Part shown: positions 11,194 through 24,336 of the stretch, piece after piece
Position numbering within the stretch: position 1 is the first letter of the stretch
How the letters are laid out: each line of letters opens with the position of its first letter
Origin: Eretmocerus hayati
Taxonomy: Eukaryota > Arthropoda > Insecta > Hymenoptera > Aphelinidae
NCBI GenBank assembly: GCA_029851415.1
Contig: CM056743.1
Coordinates: 89,688,501 to 89,752,500, forward strand
DNA length: 64,000 nucleotides
Reading direction: 5' to 3'
Notes under the pieces: generated by a model
What the model was told of the DNA's origin: nothing
Seen by the model: only the letters and a program-made list of their open reading frames with translations
Databases searched by the model: none
Position numbers and translations under genes: made by a program

Positions 11194-11688
11194 CTATATT
11201 TCCAAGCTAGACGAGTGACGAGACAACGAGTGATAGAAGCATAATGGAGATATATTGTCAAGCTCTTCATCCTCAACGTGCTCAACGTCAATCCGCTCAC
11301 ACTCGTCCTCTGAGAGGACGCAGAGTTCTCCGCCTGGCCTCTTTTTGATGGTATGAATAGGCCTCACCCTAGCGACGCTGGTTGACAATTTATGTAATTC
11401 ATCTCTAGCGCATGATTGGAATGAATGATTCATAAATCTGAGAGGACAAAAATGACACCAGAAAATCTGATTGAACTTACATGTGATTTCTTCTTGCAAT
11501 TTGCGCAGGTAAATAGACCCCGCATGCTGGACAGGTTTTCTTCTCAACCTCATCTTTGAGAGAGCGACAGCACGAATCATAAGGAATCTTTTTGGCCCGA
11601 GAATAGTTGGGTCAAGAGAAAGAGATTGCCTGAAGAAGAGCGGTGGAAACTTTTCGTCTGTCACATCCTCAGGTTCAGGGATTTCCAA
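11194..11688 (-). CDS. Hypothetical ORF with Cys/His cluster
   Basis: A 164-codon minus-strand frame. Near 11440-11500 it has C-H-F-C and a later H...C, loosely zinc-finger-like, and an acidic stretch toward the end. A perfect donor (GTAAGT on the minus strand) falls inside the frame near 11475-11480, so the true exon might end there. I do not recognise the protein. It could be a host exon, a transposon remnant or chance. Confidence 0.22.
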   Translation of the reverse strand: MEIPEPEDVTDEKFPPLFFRQSLSLDPTILGPKRFLMIRAVALSKMRLRRKPVQHAGSIYLRKLQEEITCKFNQIFWCHFCPLRFMNHSFQSCARDELHKLSTSVARVRPIHTIKKRPGGELCVLSEDECERIDVEHVEDEELDNISPLCFYHSLSRHSSSLEI

Positions 11689-12542
11689 TGGACTCTATGA
11701 CAAAGGATAAGGTCCTGGAATGAACCCTTGATAGAGAAGTTGCCTCAAGTCACTCCGAAAGAGTGTGCGGATTCTTTCCTATGTTACTAGCTCGCGTTGA
11801 CTGACAGCAGACGCACGCCGGTGCAGGCACGTGCACGCGTTATCTCGATTGTTCTTCATCGTCGTTGAGCCGGCAACCGCTTCTCTGAATAATTAGGCTT
11901 CGTCTGCGTTGAATTTGTTGTCTGAGAGCGTTCGTTGGGATGTTCGGGTTGTGTTCAATCAAAAATTATCAACTATAGTGCTATATAAAGCGACCACGTT
12001 ACTCGACGCGGTGACCCCCCCCCCCCCCTCCTCCATGGTAACTAACCGTAGACTTGGGTCTGCCCCCCCCCCCGGAATGGTTACGTGGTTCATGCACGGC
12101 CCCTTCTAGAGAACCATGAAGCATCTACAGTCACCTCCCGCGGGCGCAAGACATAGCTCACGAATACTTCTACTGGAGGGAATCATTACCGGATGTGACA
12201 GGGTGAATTGATAACAACACAACTCATTTTCATAAGTGGGACTCTTAGCCTGAAACTGCAAATTCTCGCGCAGAGATCGGCGACACGATTCTCCTCTCTG
12301 CTGCTGCAAAGCTCCACTCACCGTACTATATCTGTAAATCGGGAGGGAGGGGCAGGGGGACGCACACGCACTCCAAATAAGAACTTGAGAAAATATATGG
12401 CCTCTATTCTGTACACTTTCTTTCTTCGCGGTGGTACATGGATTTCACATATTCTAATCCTGACAATTCCGACTGAACAAATCAGAGATTCAAGAGTTCT
12501 CATTGTTCATCTTCACTCAACTTCAGCTCGTCTTTCGGAATT
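11689..12542. other. No gene; two poly-C tracts
   Basis: Runs of 14 C (12015-12028) and 11 C (12063-12073) lie 35 bases apart. No recognisable coding sequence. Confidence 0.45.
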
Positions 12543-12790
12543 TTGACGATGAAATGGCCCCAAAATACATGGAGAAATCACAACATTCAAACCTTCGGAC
12601 GTAGCGACACACCTCGCTTGCTTCAAGCTGCGATAAGTACCACTAAACTGACACCAGAATCCATCTATGAGGTGTTTTTCAGGAGATCCTACAAAGTAAG
12701 GATTCGTTTTAACCTGAATTGTATCGGTTTACGCCTTAAGGGGGTTCGGAAGCTCTACTTTTACCGACCTGCGGGTCCGCATGTGAGCTG
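12543..12790 (+). repeat. Dispersed repeat R1, single copy
   Basis: This segment recurs, diverged, in both arms of the inverted structure at 18.0-18.9 kb. Shared blocks include aagggggttcggaagctc (12736 onward; near 18030-18050 in reverse) and a block whose translation reads L-Q-A-A-I-S-x-T-K-L-T-P-x-S here and on the minus strand near 18800. The matching translation suggests a once-coding sequence, or simply a well conserved repeat. Confidence 0.5.
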
Positions 12791-12799
12791 GGTCTAGTA

Positions 12800-13607
12800 A
12801 CTTATACGTGACTATATGGCATCTATGTTGGGACTCGACAGCCGGACATGTGCAGAGATGGTACTCATCTTTGTCGCTACCTTCAAATGAACTTCTCTGC
12901 TACTTGTAATACACCAAACGTGTATTTTTCTGAGCGCAGAGATTTCGAAGAAAAGTAAAGGTCAATCATTCATGTAGAGAAATAGAAAAACTCCCTCGAG
13001 GCCTGACTTACATACATTCATATGCAATAAAATGCATTTTGTATGCATTGCTTGGGATTAAAATTTTTCAATACAATAATACTGCGCACTTTTCAAAACT
13101 ACATTCTGAGTTCTCTTGATACACATCTTTCACACAAATACACTTTGATTGTGCATCTTGGCGTGCCTAGATGTGTATTTTAGATAAATATCTTGCATTT
13201 TTTATGCACCCAGAACTGGGTACATTTATCATGCAGTGATTTCAACAAAACAGACAGCTGAACCAGGGAATCTAAACCTTGAGCGAAGGAAAGGCTAACA
13301 TCTCAAGTATCCAAAAAAGGCATTCCAAGACCATTCAATAGCAGGGGAGGATAATAAACCTCTACACCTACTTAATCCCTGCTCAAGTTGGTTTTTCACT
13401 ATTCCAAAGCCGATGATTTATCTAAGAAGATTCCATCAAAATAAACCTAGAAGAATCAAAATCTCAGTAATTCTTCAAATTTTCAAATTTTTTCTGATGG
13501 AACTTTTTTGATGAAGATGACAAATTTTATCTGATTCACAAGTTTATAAATAATTTCATACCTAAAAAATTCTGAGATCTAGAATCCATTGATACATTGA
13601 AAGCAGT
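12800..13607. other. AT-rich, no gene seen
   Basis: No open frame of note and no repeat that I can match elsewhere in the window. Confidence 0.45.
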
Positions 13608-13626
13608 CCCTGGTGGAAAAAACAGC

Positions 13627-13757
13627 GTAGCAGTACTGTAGAGTCAAACTACTGGACGTACTCTACTGTCGTACTACTGCAGTAGCCTACTGCAGTAGTA
13701 CGACCGTAGTCTACTACAGTACTACTGAGCGTACTACTGTCGTACTACTGGATAATA
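13627..13757. repeat. AGT/ACT palindromic repeat block, left arm
   Basis: Dense variations on gtactactg / cagtagtac with embedded small palindromes (ctgcagtag), for example at 13675-13700. Mirrored at 15876-16040. Such blocks are self-complementary within one arm as well as between arms. Confidence 0.7.
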
Positions 13758-15875
13758 GTACTGAGCTAGATCTCGCTGCTGTGTTTACTTTCTGCCCTTG
13801 AGAGGATGTAGCTAAGGAGAAAAAATTATGAAAGGGTGAGATCTCTGGATGACGAGCACCTTAAAAGATTTCCTATCTGTCACCCGCCTCCACTTTTCAC
13901 TACCGGCAATACTCTTCCACTGTATTCCAGGCTAACTCCATCATAAATAACTTGACCAATTCATCAAATTTGATCCAATACTTGAACCAACTTTGATCCA
14001 GATGTAATGCTATTTTGGTCAAATTTCATAAAATGTTTGATTTGGGATATTGAAAGCATGCGTCGGCTGCAACTATGTAGGTTGTGTATGTATATAACTA
14101 TATATGTGTACATCAATGTACCTCAATGTACTGCGGACCATATGATAAATTTTTAATCTACAGTTTGCTGATATTGTTTCACCGAATCCGTTTTCTTGTG
14201 AAAATTTCTGGAAACTAATGTTTTCTCTTTCATTGATAATGCTCAGAATTGCATCTGATTACAGTGATGAGTGATCCCATCAGATCATTATCAGATACTT
14301 ACAAATGTTTGACTCAAAGGTTATGTATCTACATGCAAACATGTTACCATCTGTCACAGGTTCTCAGATTCATAAACTCCCATAATTCCATGAAATTATT
14401 GGAATATAAGATCCAGATTGCTCCTTCGCTCAAGCGAAAGAGTATGAGGAAGCATGCATAGCACAGGTACAGAATTTAAAGCAGAAACTTGGAACTACTA
14501 ATTCACCAAATGAAGGGGAATTAGTTGATCAAAAATTGAAAATTCAAATCTAGAATCTGCAGTGAACAAGTGATATTTGTTTAAAGTGCCTCTTACTATA
14601 CTAGAATGTGATCCGCAAGCCAAATTCTCAAGAGTTGTCAGAGCGTGGCATCAGTTTGATGTGACAATGTAAGCAGTTTTTCGTATATCCATATAGCAGT
14701 GGGAAGGGAGGTGATGATAATGATGATATATGATTCAGATTCTTCAATTGCTGATGCTTGGGTGATGATGGTAATGCCGCTCTAAGTTTAGTGATGAAGA
14801 TCATCAGGATGTGAGCCTCAAAAATGTAAATCTCTCAAAGATAGTTGAGCTTGTAATAATACCCAGTAAATACCACAATCTAATCTTCATCACAAAAGTC
14901 ACAGCGGCATTACCATCATTACTGAAGGACTCACCAATTGAAGAGCCATATTCGTCATCAGCACCACTTTTACCATGGTGCCTTACGCATTGTCACATCA
15001 AACTGATGCCACATGCACTCTGACAACTTTTAAGAATTTGGCTTGCGGATCACATTCTAGTATAGTAAGAGGCACTTTAAACAAATATCACTTGTTCACT
15101 GCAGATTCTAGATTTGAATTTTCAATTTTTGATCAACTAATTCCCCTTCATTTGGTGAATTTACTAGTTCCAAGTTTCTGCTTCAAATTCTGTACCTGTG
15201 CTATGCATGCTTCCTCATCCTCTTTCGCTTGAGCGAAGGAGCAATCTGGATCTTATATTCCAATAATTTCATGGAATTATGGGAGTTTATGAATCTGAGA
15301 ACCTGTGACAGATGGTAACATGTTTGCATGTAGATACATAACCTTTGAGTCAAACATTTGTAAGTATCTGATGGGATCACTGCTCACTGTAATCTGATGC
15401 AATTCTGAGCATTATCAATGAAAGAGAAAACATTAGTTTCCAGAAATTTTCACAAGAAAACGGGTTTGGTGAAACAATACCAGCAAATTGTAGATTAAAA
15501 ATCTATCATATGGTCCGCAGCAGTTACATTGAGGTACACATATATAGTTATATACATACACAACCTACATAGTTGCAGCCGACGCATGCTTTCAATATCC
15601 CAAATCAAACATTTTATGAAATTTGACCAAAATAGCATTACATCTGGATCAAAGTTGGTTCAAGTATTGGATCAAATTTGATGAATTGGTCAAATTATTT
15701 ATGATGGGGTTAGCGTGGAATACAGCGGAAGAGTATTGCGGGTAGTGAAAAGTGGAGGCGGGTGACAGATAGGAAATCTTTTAAGGTGCTCGTCATCCAG
15801 AGATCTCACTTTTTTCATCATTTTCTCTGTTTGGCTCCATCCGCTCAACGGCAGAATGAAACACAGCTGCGAGAG

Positions 15876-16040
15876 CTCAGTACTATTATGCAGTAGTACG
15901 ACAGTAGTACGCTCAGTAGTACTGTAGTAGACTACGGTCGTACTACTGCAGTAGGCTACTGCAGTAGTACGACAGTAAGCTACTACAGTAGTACGATCAG
16001 CCAGACAGTAGACTACTGTAGTACTACTGCAGTACTACGC
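15876..16040. repeat. AGT/ACT palindromic repeat block, right arm
   Basis: Counterpart of 13627-13757, slightly longer, so repeat number differs between the arms of the foldback. Confidence 0.7.
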
Positions 16041-16057
16041 TGTTTTTTCCACCAGGG

Positions 16058-17989
16058 GTGGAGCTTTGAATACTGAATTGGGATTCTTTCAGCAATGGAG
16101 CGTGCTATCATCATCAGATGTATATCTGAAAGTATAAAATAGTTAGTGTTCAAGAAGAGGATTCAGTTTACACCAATTTACGAGAGTGAATCCTGCATCA
16201 TTCTGAAACTCATTTATTATTGGAACCTGGAAAATAGAAATTTTCAATCATGATTTCCTTCAACAGATCTTCAAAAACCTAAAAATTTGAATTAGAAATG
16301 TGAATCTCACCCAATCTAAACCTTAACAAGGTTGTATGGTCCCTCAAGATAGCGAGTATTGGGAAAAGTGTAGGAAAATGGATCTACTAATCCTAGCATA
16401 GCCTTCAAATATAACTGGGAGTCGACACGAGTGATCACATCCTGAGATAACCTGGAAGTAGAGATTTTGATTTAGGTTCTCATATCAACTTCCCATACAC
16501 ATTATGGTAGATACATCAATTATGCCTCAATTAGGCTCCATATAATCAATAAACTCTAGAAAAATCTGAGAGAGTTCAGTTTTGCAACTTGCAAACACAA
16601 CCTGATCAGGTTTGGAAATATTTTCTAAAGAACAAAGGAAGAACATGAAGCTGGTGATATCATAACTATCAGAACAATCTCACCTTTTGTACGCAGTTTA
16701 GAGCATAAATAAATTGGCCCACTCACTGCACTCTTTCTCAGTAAACTTGTACAAAGTCGCAAACTGTTTTACCAGACAACTACACCATATGGACCTGCAA
16801 ATCCTTCAAAGGTAGGCAAGAACTAATTCAAAATTTCCTAGATAACCCTGCACCAATATCCAGAGGGTACAGTTGGCCTTCCAGAAGCTCTGAACAAGTT
16901 TTGAGCCAGAACGTGGAACTTGATTTCAAATTTCGAGGCCCTAGAAATAACAAAAATTGAAGAAAATGTGTTCGTTGACAACTCAAACTGATCCTATCAG
17001 GAGTATTATAATTTTTACAATTTATTGAATACAAAAACTCATAGGTTAGATGTCATCCATAGAAAAAATCTTCAAAATTGGAAGGGTGGGTATCTAGCTC
17101 CATTGAAAAACGTAGCAAAAGCAGCTGACTTATAACCTCGCGCATGAGGTAACTACATGACAGAGAGAATTAGTCTTAGGCATGATAGATTCATAATGAG
17201 TCCAGGCACGACTGACGTGCAATGTTTTCTGGAAAAAAGAGTGTTTCATTTTGATACTCAAACGCAAAGAATCACCAGCAGTCGACGACCGGGCGTTGCT
17301 GGTTGCTGGGTGAATGACGCCAAAATCAGCAAGGGTTGGGTTGATCTCACTTCTCACTGGCACTATCCGTAATCACACACACCCATAGTATACTTATACG
17401 CACTATCCCACGCACCCGGGCATCCGCGATGACACCAGGAAGCCCTACATCATCCACGCGGAGGATGCGCGACGCGCGGGACCGGCGCAGGCGATGTCGC
17501 GTCGGCTGTTACAAGCCGTATTGACAGATTATTGCTCGAGGTTTGCAGATCAAAATCCTCAGAAAATCTCCACATCTATAGTAATGAGCTTCGGAAACTT
17601 AGCTCGAATCACAGAACCACGATCAGCTGTTCACCAGAGAGCGAATCGCCCAGCTCACACGCGTTTGTTTACGTTAATAAGGGCGTTCATACGCTCTTGA
17701 TGGTTCTTGATTTTTTATAATTTTTACAGCCCGGATGAGGAAAAAAGGGCTCTTTTACTATAATTCTGTGTATCAGATATACCTCCTGAAACAATTTTCA
17801 TGGTGATTCGTCTCCATTTGAAAGAGAACTTTACATCCGGAGTACGACGGTCGCTATTTTGGGAAATGCGGATGTAAAATTCTCCTTCAAATTAAGATTA
17901 ATCGACCCGGAGATCATGTCAGGAGGTAGATGAGATATACAGAATTACACTGATAGACGGGGTTTTCCGATATATTGCCTCATTCAAGA
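16058..17989. other. No gene seen
   Basis: AT-rich to about 17.2 kb; a short GC-rich patch at 17440-17520. Open frames are short and unrecognised. Confidence 0.45.
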
Positions 17990-18910
17990 GTAATAAATTT
18001 TTTTGTGACGGAACTGAGGGTCGGTAAAAGTAGAGCTTCGGCACCCCCTTAAAATGGCGAGTGAAATCATTTTCTCCGTGTTCAAGTATATGGAGGCTCA
18101 TTTCGATAAATTGGTGATTTTGCCATGTTTCCTCATTATTCTTTTGATAACTCAAAAATGGCCCGTTTTATCAAAAAATGTGTAGAGAAACTTCTTGTAG
18201 AATTTCAAAAGATCTACAAAATTATGCTCTGGAGAATTCTCAAATGGTACGTCTACTTCGAGTTGTGAGGCGTCTTTTTCACAAGTTTCATGGATTTTTG
18301 AAGATTTCCATGGTACATCATGTCTCGAACTCCATATTTTCAACATATTATGGAATGCTGGAAGATCCTCTTCAGCTGTGTTGAGCAGAATCTCGATAAC
18401 TGATGAGGAAGAAATCCGTGGATCATCCTCTAACATTGCAAAACCGGTTAGGGATATGAAATTCGAGACATAAGATATTTCAAAATCCATGAAACTTCGA
18501 ATAAAGACACCTCACAACTCGGAGTAGACGCATCGTTTCAGCTTATATTCTTGAAAGTTCTACAAGAATTTTTCCTACACATTTTTTGATAAAAAGGCCG
18601 ATTCTGAGTTATCGAAAGATTATAGAGGAAATATGCTAAAATCGCCATTTCATCAAAATGGGCCTCGATATACTCATACACGGGGGAAATGATTTTACCT
18701 GCCATTTCGAGGCGTGAACCGGTACTATTTCGGTCGGAACGGATCCTTACTGTGTGCGATCTCCTGAAAAACACCCCATACAAGGATTTTGGTGTCAGTT
18801 TTGTGATACTTATCGCAGCTTGGAGTGAGGTGTGGCGAAAAGATTCAGCAAGATCTAATGCGTCAACGACTGGAGCACGCTGCTCCAAAATTTCCCTCAA
18901 AATAGCCACT
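17990..18910. repeat. Inverted repeat containing R1 copies
   Basis: Left arm about 18040-18330, right arm about 18480-18720, loop about 150 bp. Paired landmarks: gaaatcattttctccgtgt (18063) with acacgggggaaatgatttt (18678), and tctacttcgagttgtgag (18251) with ctcacaactcggagtaga (18511). The outer parts match the R1 repeat at 12.5 kb. Minus-strand frames of about 112 and 123 codons (18152-18490, 18538-18909) run through it and partly repeat each other because of the inversion. Confidence 0.6.
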
Positions 18911-21900
18911 CAACGGCATTCGCCACGCTACGGCAATGGCTCACTGCACCTATTCCTGGAGCATGAGCTTCGCGCACAATTAATTTTCCACGTAGATCGA
19001 TTTGCGGTTACTCGGGATAGCAGCCCACCCGGACCGCGGCCTTGCTCGTCGTTGACCGGACGACAGCAACACTTGAATTTCTACGACGTCTCCCAGAGAC
19101 GCTAACACGGTGCATGCACTAAGTCTTCACGAGGTCGCTACCTCGACTTTTCGGCCATTACTTAATTCTCCGGCTCCTGGGCATGCTGAGCAATTCCTTC
19201 GACTATCTCAGCGGCTACCAGCTGGTGTTGTTCCCCAGGAATCCGTCTTGGCCAGCACAGGCGAAAATTCACACAAGTATGAGGCTCACTCCGGCTAGGA
19301 TTAGGGCATTGACTATCGAATAACGAGAGTAATAAACTCAACGTTATACTCTATTATCCTTGCCGATAATCGGGTTCAATTACTATCAACCGTCCTTCAA
19401 TATTCATAATAGACACTTGGAATCAAAGTGAGTCGGCCCAGAACTCCTGGGGGCTCTCGACAACTTTGGTATAGCGACTGAAAAAGCAGGGAGCTAGAGT
19501 CCGTGTGCACTGAGCAACGGCCACTCAACAAGTGTTCTAATGGCCGGCTTTTTTTCATCAAGAAATTCCATTTTCTTCAATGGAGGAGACGAGCTCTGAT
19601 TGGTTGATGGAATTTTTACGGGAAACTAGAAACATCCTGTAATGGTGGCTACTCGGCAGAGTTTGAAGCATCATAGCATACGGCATTAAGGAACTACACG
19701 ACGAGAGCAGGAATACACGGACAATATTTACGGGAATAAGTCTACGACTCTGCTCCTTACCTCTACTCGTACCATCATTCATCTCACTTGCACGTACAGC
19801 AAGTATCGGATGGTGTGGAGGCGCTGCACAGCTCGATTTGCCTCCGCTTCAGTAATTCCACTACATATGATATTTACTACCCATTCGTGTATATCTATAT
19901 CTTCTCGTGATGCCCATATCATGACTATATAGCGTATACTTATGGGGCAATATAGCTAACTCGGCCTGTAAATGCTGGTACCATGCTCATATATCCCCAT
20001 CATACGGCTCCAGCCTAATAGTCTCACACACATATATGGGCAAATCTCACGAAGTATGCGGTTTCGCCGAACAGGCCTTTTTTCACGTTGTCAGAAGAAC
20101 AGTCGCGTTCCTTCCGCCGCTCGGATAAGATTATTTTGAAGATCCACTCATATTTAGCAGTTCTCCATCATTCAAAAGTCTATTACTTGCTATAGAAAGG
20201 TACTGGGAGACGCTTCTTCGTGACAAAATCGCAATTTTCGACCGAACAGGGGCATAATTCTCTCACGCCTTAGCTCGCCACAGGCGGGGATGGATTATGA
20301 TATATAGAAATATATAATTTTCGCCCGAGGTGGTGCCTATCAATGCGTCAGAGTGGCGATGATTCGTTGGAGCGAACTCCGATTTTACATTGATTCCTGT
20401 ATCGCTCTTCTAATGGATGCAGCACTCGGGGCGGTAAATATTTCGTATCAGTAGAAAGGCATCTTATTATACATTAAAAAACCTACAAATTTAGCCCAAG
20501 AACGACAGTGTGCTCGATTCCGCACGACGATGCGGCTTAAAATGAGAAAGGTTATTTTTGCGTAAATGGGGTCAAAAAAATCGTTTTTCGTGTAGCACAC
20601 GAAAATTTCGATTCCTTTGGGATTGAAACCACGTGCAAACTGATATTTGTACCTCCAGAACCGACTATGAGAATCACCCCTACTACAGCCTCCTCTCGGT
20701 CGTAATACGAGGCTTGTGAGGATTGACAAATGACGAAAATGAGCATATTGGCGGCTGGGGCACATCTTCATTTTGTACCATAGACCTTCAGAAGACACTG
20801 TAAACTATTAAACTTATCTCCATTGCTCTATTCCAACACCGAGGATGCCATGTATTCACATACACATGAGCCAATTAGAATCACGGGAATATGAGGGTCC
20901 CATCCAAATACATAGGAAAATCTTCTACTCCCTCACAAATCCACAGCGAAGCTCCAAAATGATTTACGCGAGTATTTCATCATTGTTTGAGCATTACTTG
21001 GACCAAACAAAAGTTCATGGGAGGTGTGCTGCCATTGTGAAAATTCTCAAAATTTCAAATTCGAAATCGCATAGTTCCTGAGATTTGCCCATATGCCTAT
21101 GTGTGTCGTCTGCATCTCAATTTTGCATCTAGAGACCGATATCCGGGTGTCCATAACTTTTCAAGTCAGCCTGATCAGGTATAATCTATCCTGACGTTGC
21201 TATACCACCCGGTAGCGCCGTCACACCGGCAGCAACAAGTTGCCAGTGTGCCGTCTGCACAACCACGATCGCACATCTGCTCCGTTGCACTGCTTCCTGG
21301 TGAGCCAACCGGGCTCACCCGCATCGACCTGCTTGTCACCGATGTCGTGAGTGATCTTGTCCGGCTCTGTATCATAATGCGTGAGGGAATATTCCGGCGA
21401 TACATGGGAGCGTGGGGCTAGTGTTGCATGCACTCATAACCACAACACAGCTGAAAAGCTGTTCCGACCGGGCTGCTGCGGATGAGACCGGGGTCTCACT
21501 GGCAGCGAGCACGGGGAGAGCTGCACCAGGTGGGCAGCATCATCTCCAGGCCGTCATCGCCCGCATTCTTCCTCACCTTGATCGTCGCCCCGAAAAGGGT
21601 ACTCCGGCCTTGTCGTAATCACACTACAACAATACTACAGGTAGTGTGTGCAGTGCGTGGCATACCAAGTACTTAACTCGATCTCGTGGGAGGGTAGTGC
21701 GAGAGCGCGAAATATCACGTTTTTGCGCTTGATGTCGCCTTGAGTATACCTCCGTGTATGCTGGAGGTGCGGGGTTGATGCAGAACGGGGCCTGCGGACA
21801 ACGGCTGTTGCTGCTCCGCACCGCCAGGTCGGCTTGGGTCTACCGCTGCACTCTCGTAGTACCACAATGTTACCCTCAAGAGCCCACCACCCGGCCATGG

Positions 21901-21949
21901 GTACTTCCGGTCAGAAATTGAATAGGTTTTGCCTGACAAAAATATAGGG
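18911..21949. other. No gene seen over 3 kb
   Basis: Only short frames on both strands. GC content rises after 21.2 kb (21200-21900), but none of the overlapping frames there has a motif I recognise. Confidence 0.4.
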
Positions 21950-22862
21950 ACCCATCTGGGATTCTTTACGGCGCGCGTAGGGAAACTACGGGAAACAGCC
22001 CGGCAATTCTACCCGGCGCGAACAGGGCCCTAACGAATTTCCCGATACTTTCCCTGTTCTACGTTTGCCGTTCAGCTTCCCTACCGGCGCCCTCGGGTTT
22101 CCCTAAAGAAATTTGGAGCAGCGCATTTGAATATCATCAGATCCCATCAGCCTCAGCCTGCTTTTTGAGTCAAAATCGAAATGTTACACTTCAAAAATTT
22201 TTAAGGGCGTCTCGGAGTGACCAAATGGGGGAAAGAAATGATAATTTGGAGAGGAAAGTTGATTGGAGGTCGGGAACTAATGTCATTCATAATGCATCCA
22301 TATGTCATCTCGAAAAATATTGTAGGTTATGGCGGATCGATTTATCTCAGCTGTAGCTGTCAATCATTTACTGGAAATGATTGTTCAGGAAGAATGAGGA
22401 TAGAGGAATGAGCTCCTGCTGATGGCCAAGAAAATAATCGAGGCAGAAAAAATAGCATGTATTCTCTTTTACGGTGGGAAACCGATGATGGGTCATTTTC
22501 TATTGAAAATTTCCGACACTCTAAATGATCGATAAACTCAGCAAATATGTTTCATAGCTGATTTCATCCAACGACTGATACTTCATTATTCCATGGCTAT
22601 TGCGATGGGTTTCACATTATAACCTGACAAATACTCGAAAAGCTTTGTGTACTTTTTGTGTAGTTCGCGTAGTTTCTGCTGCATGAATCCCTATCCTAAC
22701 CCAACAGCTGCCGTACTCCCGCCCTATTCGTTTAGGGAACCTGTTGGGAAAACGCTTGAGGCCTTATACGCGCCGGGTAGAATTGCCCTATAGGGTCCCT
22801 TTCCGTACTGACAGTTCCCCATATGGAACCCTATTGGCGCCCTACACTCGATTTCTAACCGG
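21950..22862. mobile_element. Inverted-repeat element with CGGCGC-rich arms
   Basis: Complementary blocks flank an AT-rich middle: gcaattctacccggcgcg (22003) pairs with cgcgccgggtagaattgc (22768), with further weaker pairing of the 'ccctaccggcgccct' and 'agggaaac' blocks outward and inward. The middle (22100-22700) has no recognisable gene. Ends are approximate and no target duplication was found. Confidence 0.5.
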
Positions 22863-24336
22863 GCACGACCGCATGCACCCGGGGGGCCGCAGTACACGAA
22901 AATATCCGTAGAAAAATCAGCTGCTCTGTGTCATAGGGGTGAGCAAGAGCAACATGCTGTTCACCCGGCACTCCCCACTTTCCTGGGCATGATCCCGTCG
23001 AGAAAAGGGTCCCGAAGCTTGTGCGTGACATCAGGTGACTTCCGCGAAGATATATTTGCAGCGGTAGGCCCGCTCAGCCTGCCTTCGCTAAGTCCTAAGG
23101 GAAACATCTTCGGGAGTACCAGGTGGCCTCATACCTCCCCCCCCCCCCCCCCACCGGGCGGAGCGGCTAACATCGGTGTTTGTAGAGTTGCCAGTGTTGC
23201 AGACGTACTGGTGTTGCTTGGCACCCACGTTCCCGGCTGAGGGCAAGTCAAAGAGGCAAGAAAGCCGAAGGTGCAGGAACATGGGATATTCCTGGCGGGT
23301 ACATTTTGAGTGTGTTTTGGGATCAATCTCCAACAAGGATCAAAATCATCCGCTTGGGGTTTTCAGAATAAGAATGATTTCTCCAATCTTTGCTCTATTG
23401 GTTGGAATGATCACTCTCCAGAATTTGATCCTCAAGTTCTTTGGCCTCGGTTTACGGAGTCGGTTGTTGAGTTGATCAAAAAGGAAGAATCCTCAGACTT
23501 TCCGATTAATGAGTAACTTTGATTAATCTTTCGAACAAATGTCTCTCATTGCGCGAGAGACCACATTTTTCACGAATATGCGATCCGACGATCCAACGAG
23601 AATCAAGGAGAGAATAAGCCGAGGCGGCTCATACGTAGTGGGTTGAATATCCAGGTCACGCGAGTCTTGGATCTTTGAAAATATGAGTTTCACAAGAGTA
23701 TTGCATTTCAATAGGCATACATTGATTTGAATTCCACAACGATATGGCATTGAATTAAACATTCCGCACACTTTTTTCGGCGCAGCAGAGAATCGAATCA
23801 TTAATATTTCTCAGAGATCATCAGAGAAATCAGAATTCAAATAGTATGAATCATGAATATCCACAACAAATTGATAAATATGAATATATTATATGAGTTA
23901 TATCATAGTTCCCACGATTCATTAATCAGCAGTGGTTTCTTGACTGGATAACATGACCAGCTTATGGATAGGTCGCATTAACTGTGATGATGTGCTAGTG
24001 CAAAGTGTCTAGTGCGCTTGTCTCTCCCTGGTGTACCCATATCTACTCTAGCTAGAGGCCAGCGTGCAATAGGCACACATTCATTCTCGATGGACACCAG
24101 ATCATCTACTTTGATATTGTCTGAGGGCATCACCCACTTATGGCGTTCCTGGAGGTTTTGAAGATATTCCGACCACCGTTCCCAAAAATTTCGTTGGAAC
24201 TATTGGACCAACTGCCAGCTCTCCAATGGTGACATTCGGTCTCCTGTCAAGTCTAAATCTGGAATTATGAATGATTGTGACAGAAGTAGAGAATGAGCGG
24301 GGGTGAAAGGGTTCGTATTCATTAGATCGTCTGAAA
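22863..24336. other. No gene; 16-base poly-C tract
   Basis: A run of 16 C at 23137-23152. Two short frames end near 23.5 kb. Nothing recognised before the BEL/Pao remnant. Confidence 0.4.

Larger units (their letters stand above)
13608..16057. mobile_element. Giant 2.45-kb foldback element
   Basis: Near-perfect inverted repeat with arms of about 1.15-1.2 kb. Tips read CCCTGGTGGAAAAAACAGC (from 13608) and the complement ending near 16057. Matching blocks include the ttcataaaatgtttgatttg block near 14026 with its complement near 15610, gcatgcgtcggctgca near 14056 with its complement near 15590, and ccgctctaag / gcggcatta at the centre (14777 and 14907). The unpaired centre is only about 100 bp (14800-14880). 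Subterminal parts of both arms consist of AGT/ACT-rich repeats. No transposase and no clear target duplication. High arm identity suggests recent origin or ongoing arm-to-arm conversion. Confidence 0.8.

Noticed and set aside
18152..18490. 112-codon minus-strand ORF as a gene
   Set aside because: It lies within an inverted repeat and is partly the mirror of the neighbouring frame; kept only as repeat R1.
21181..21900. Cluster of 60-90-codon ORFs on both strands
   Set aside because: Overlapping in several frames with no conserved motif; expected from higher GC content.
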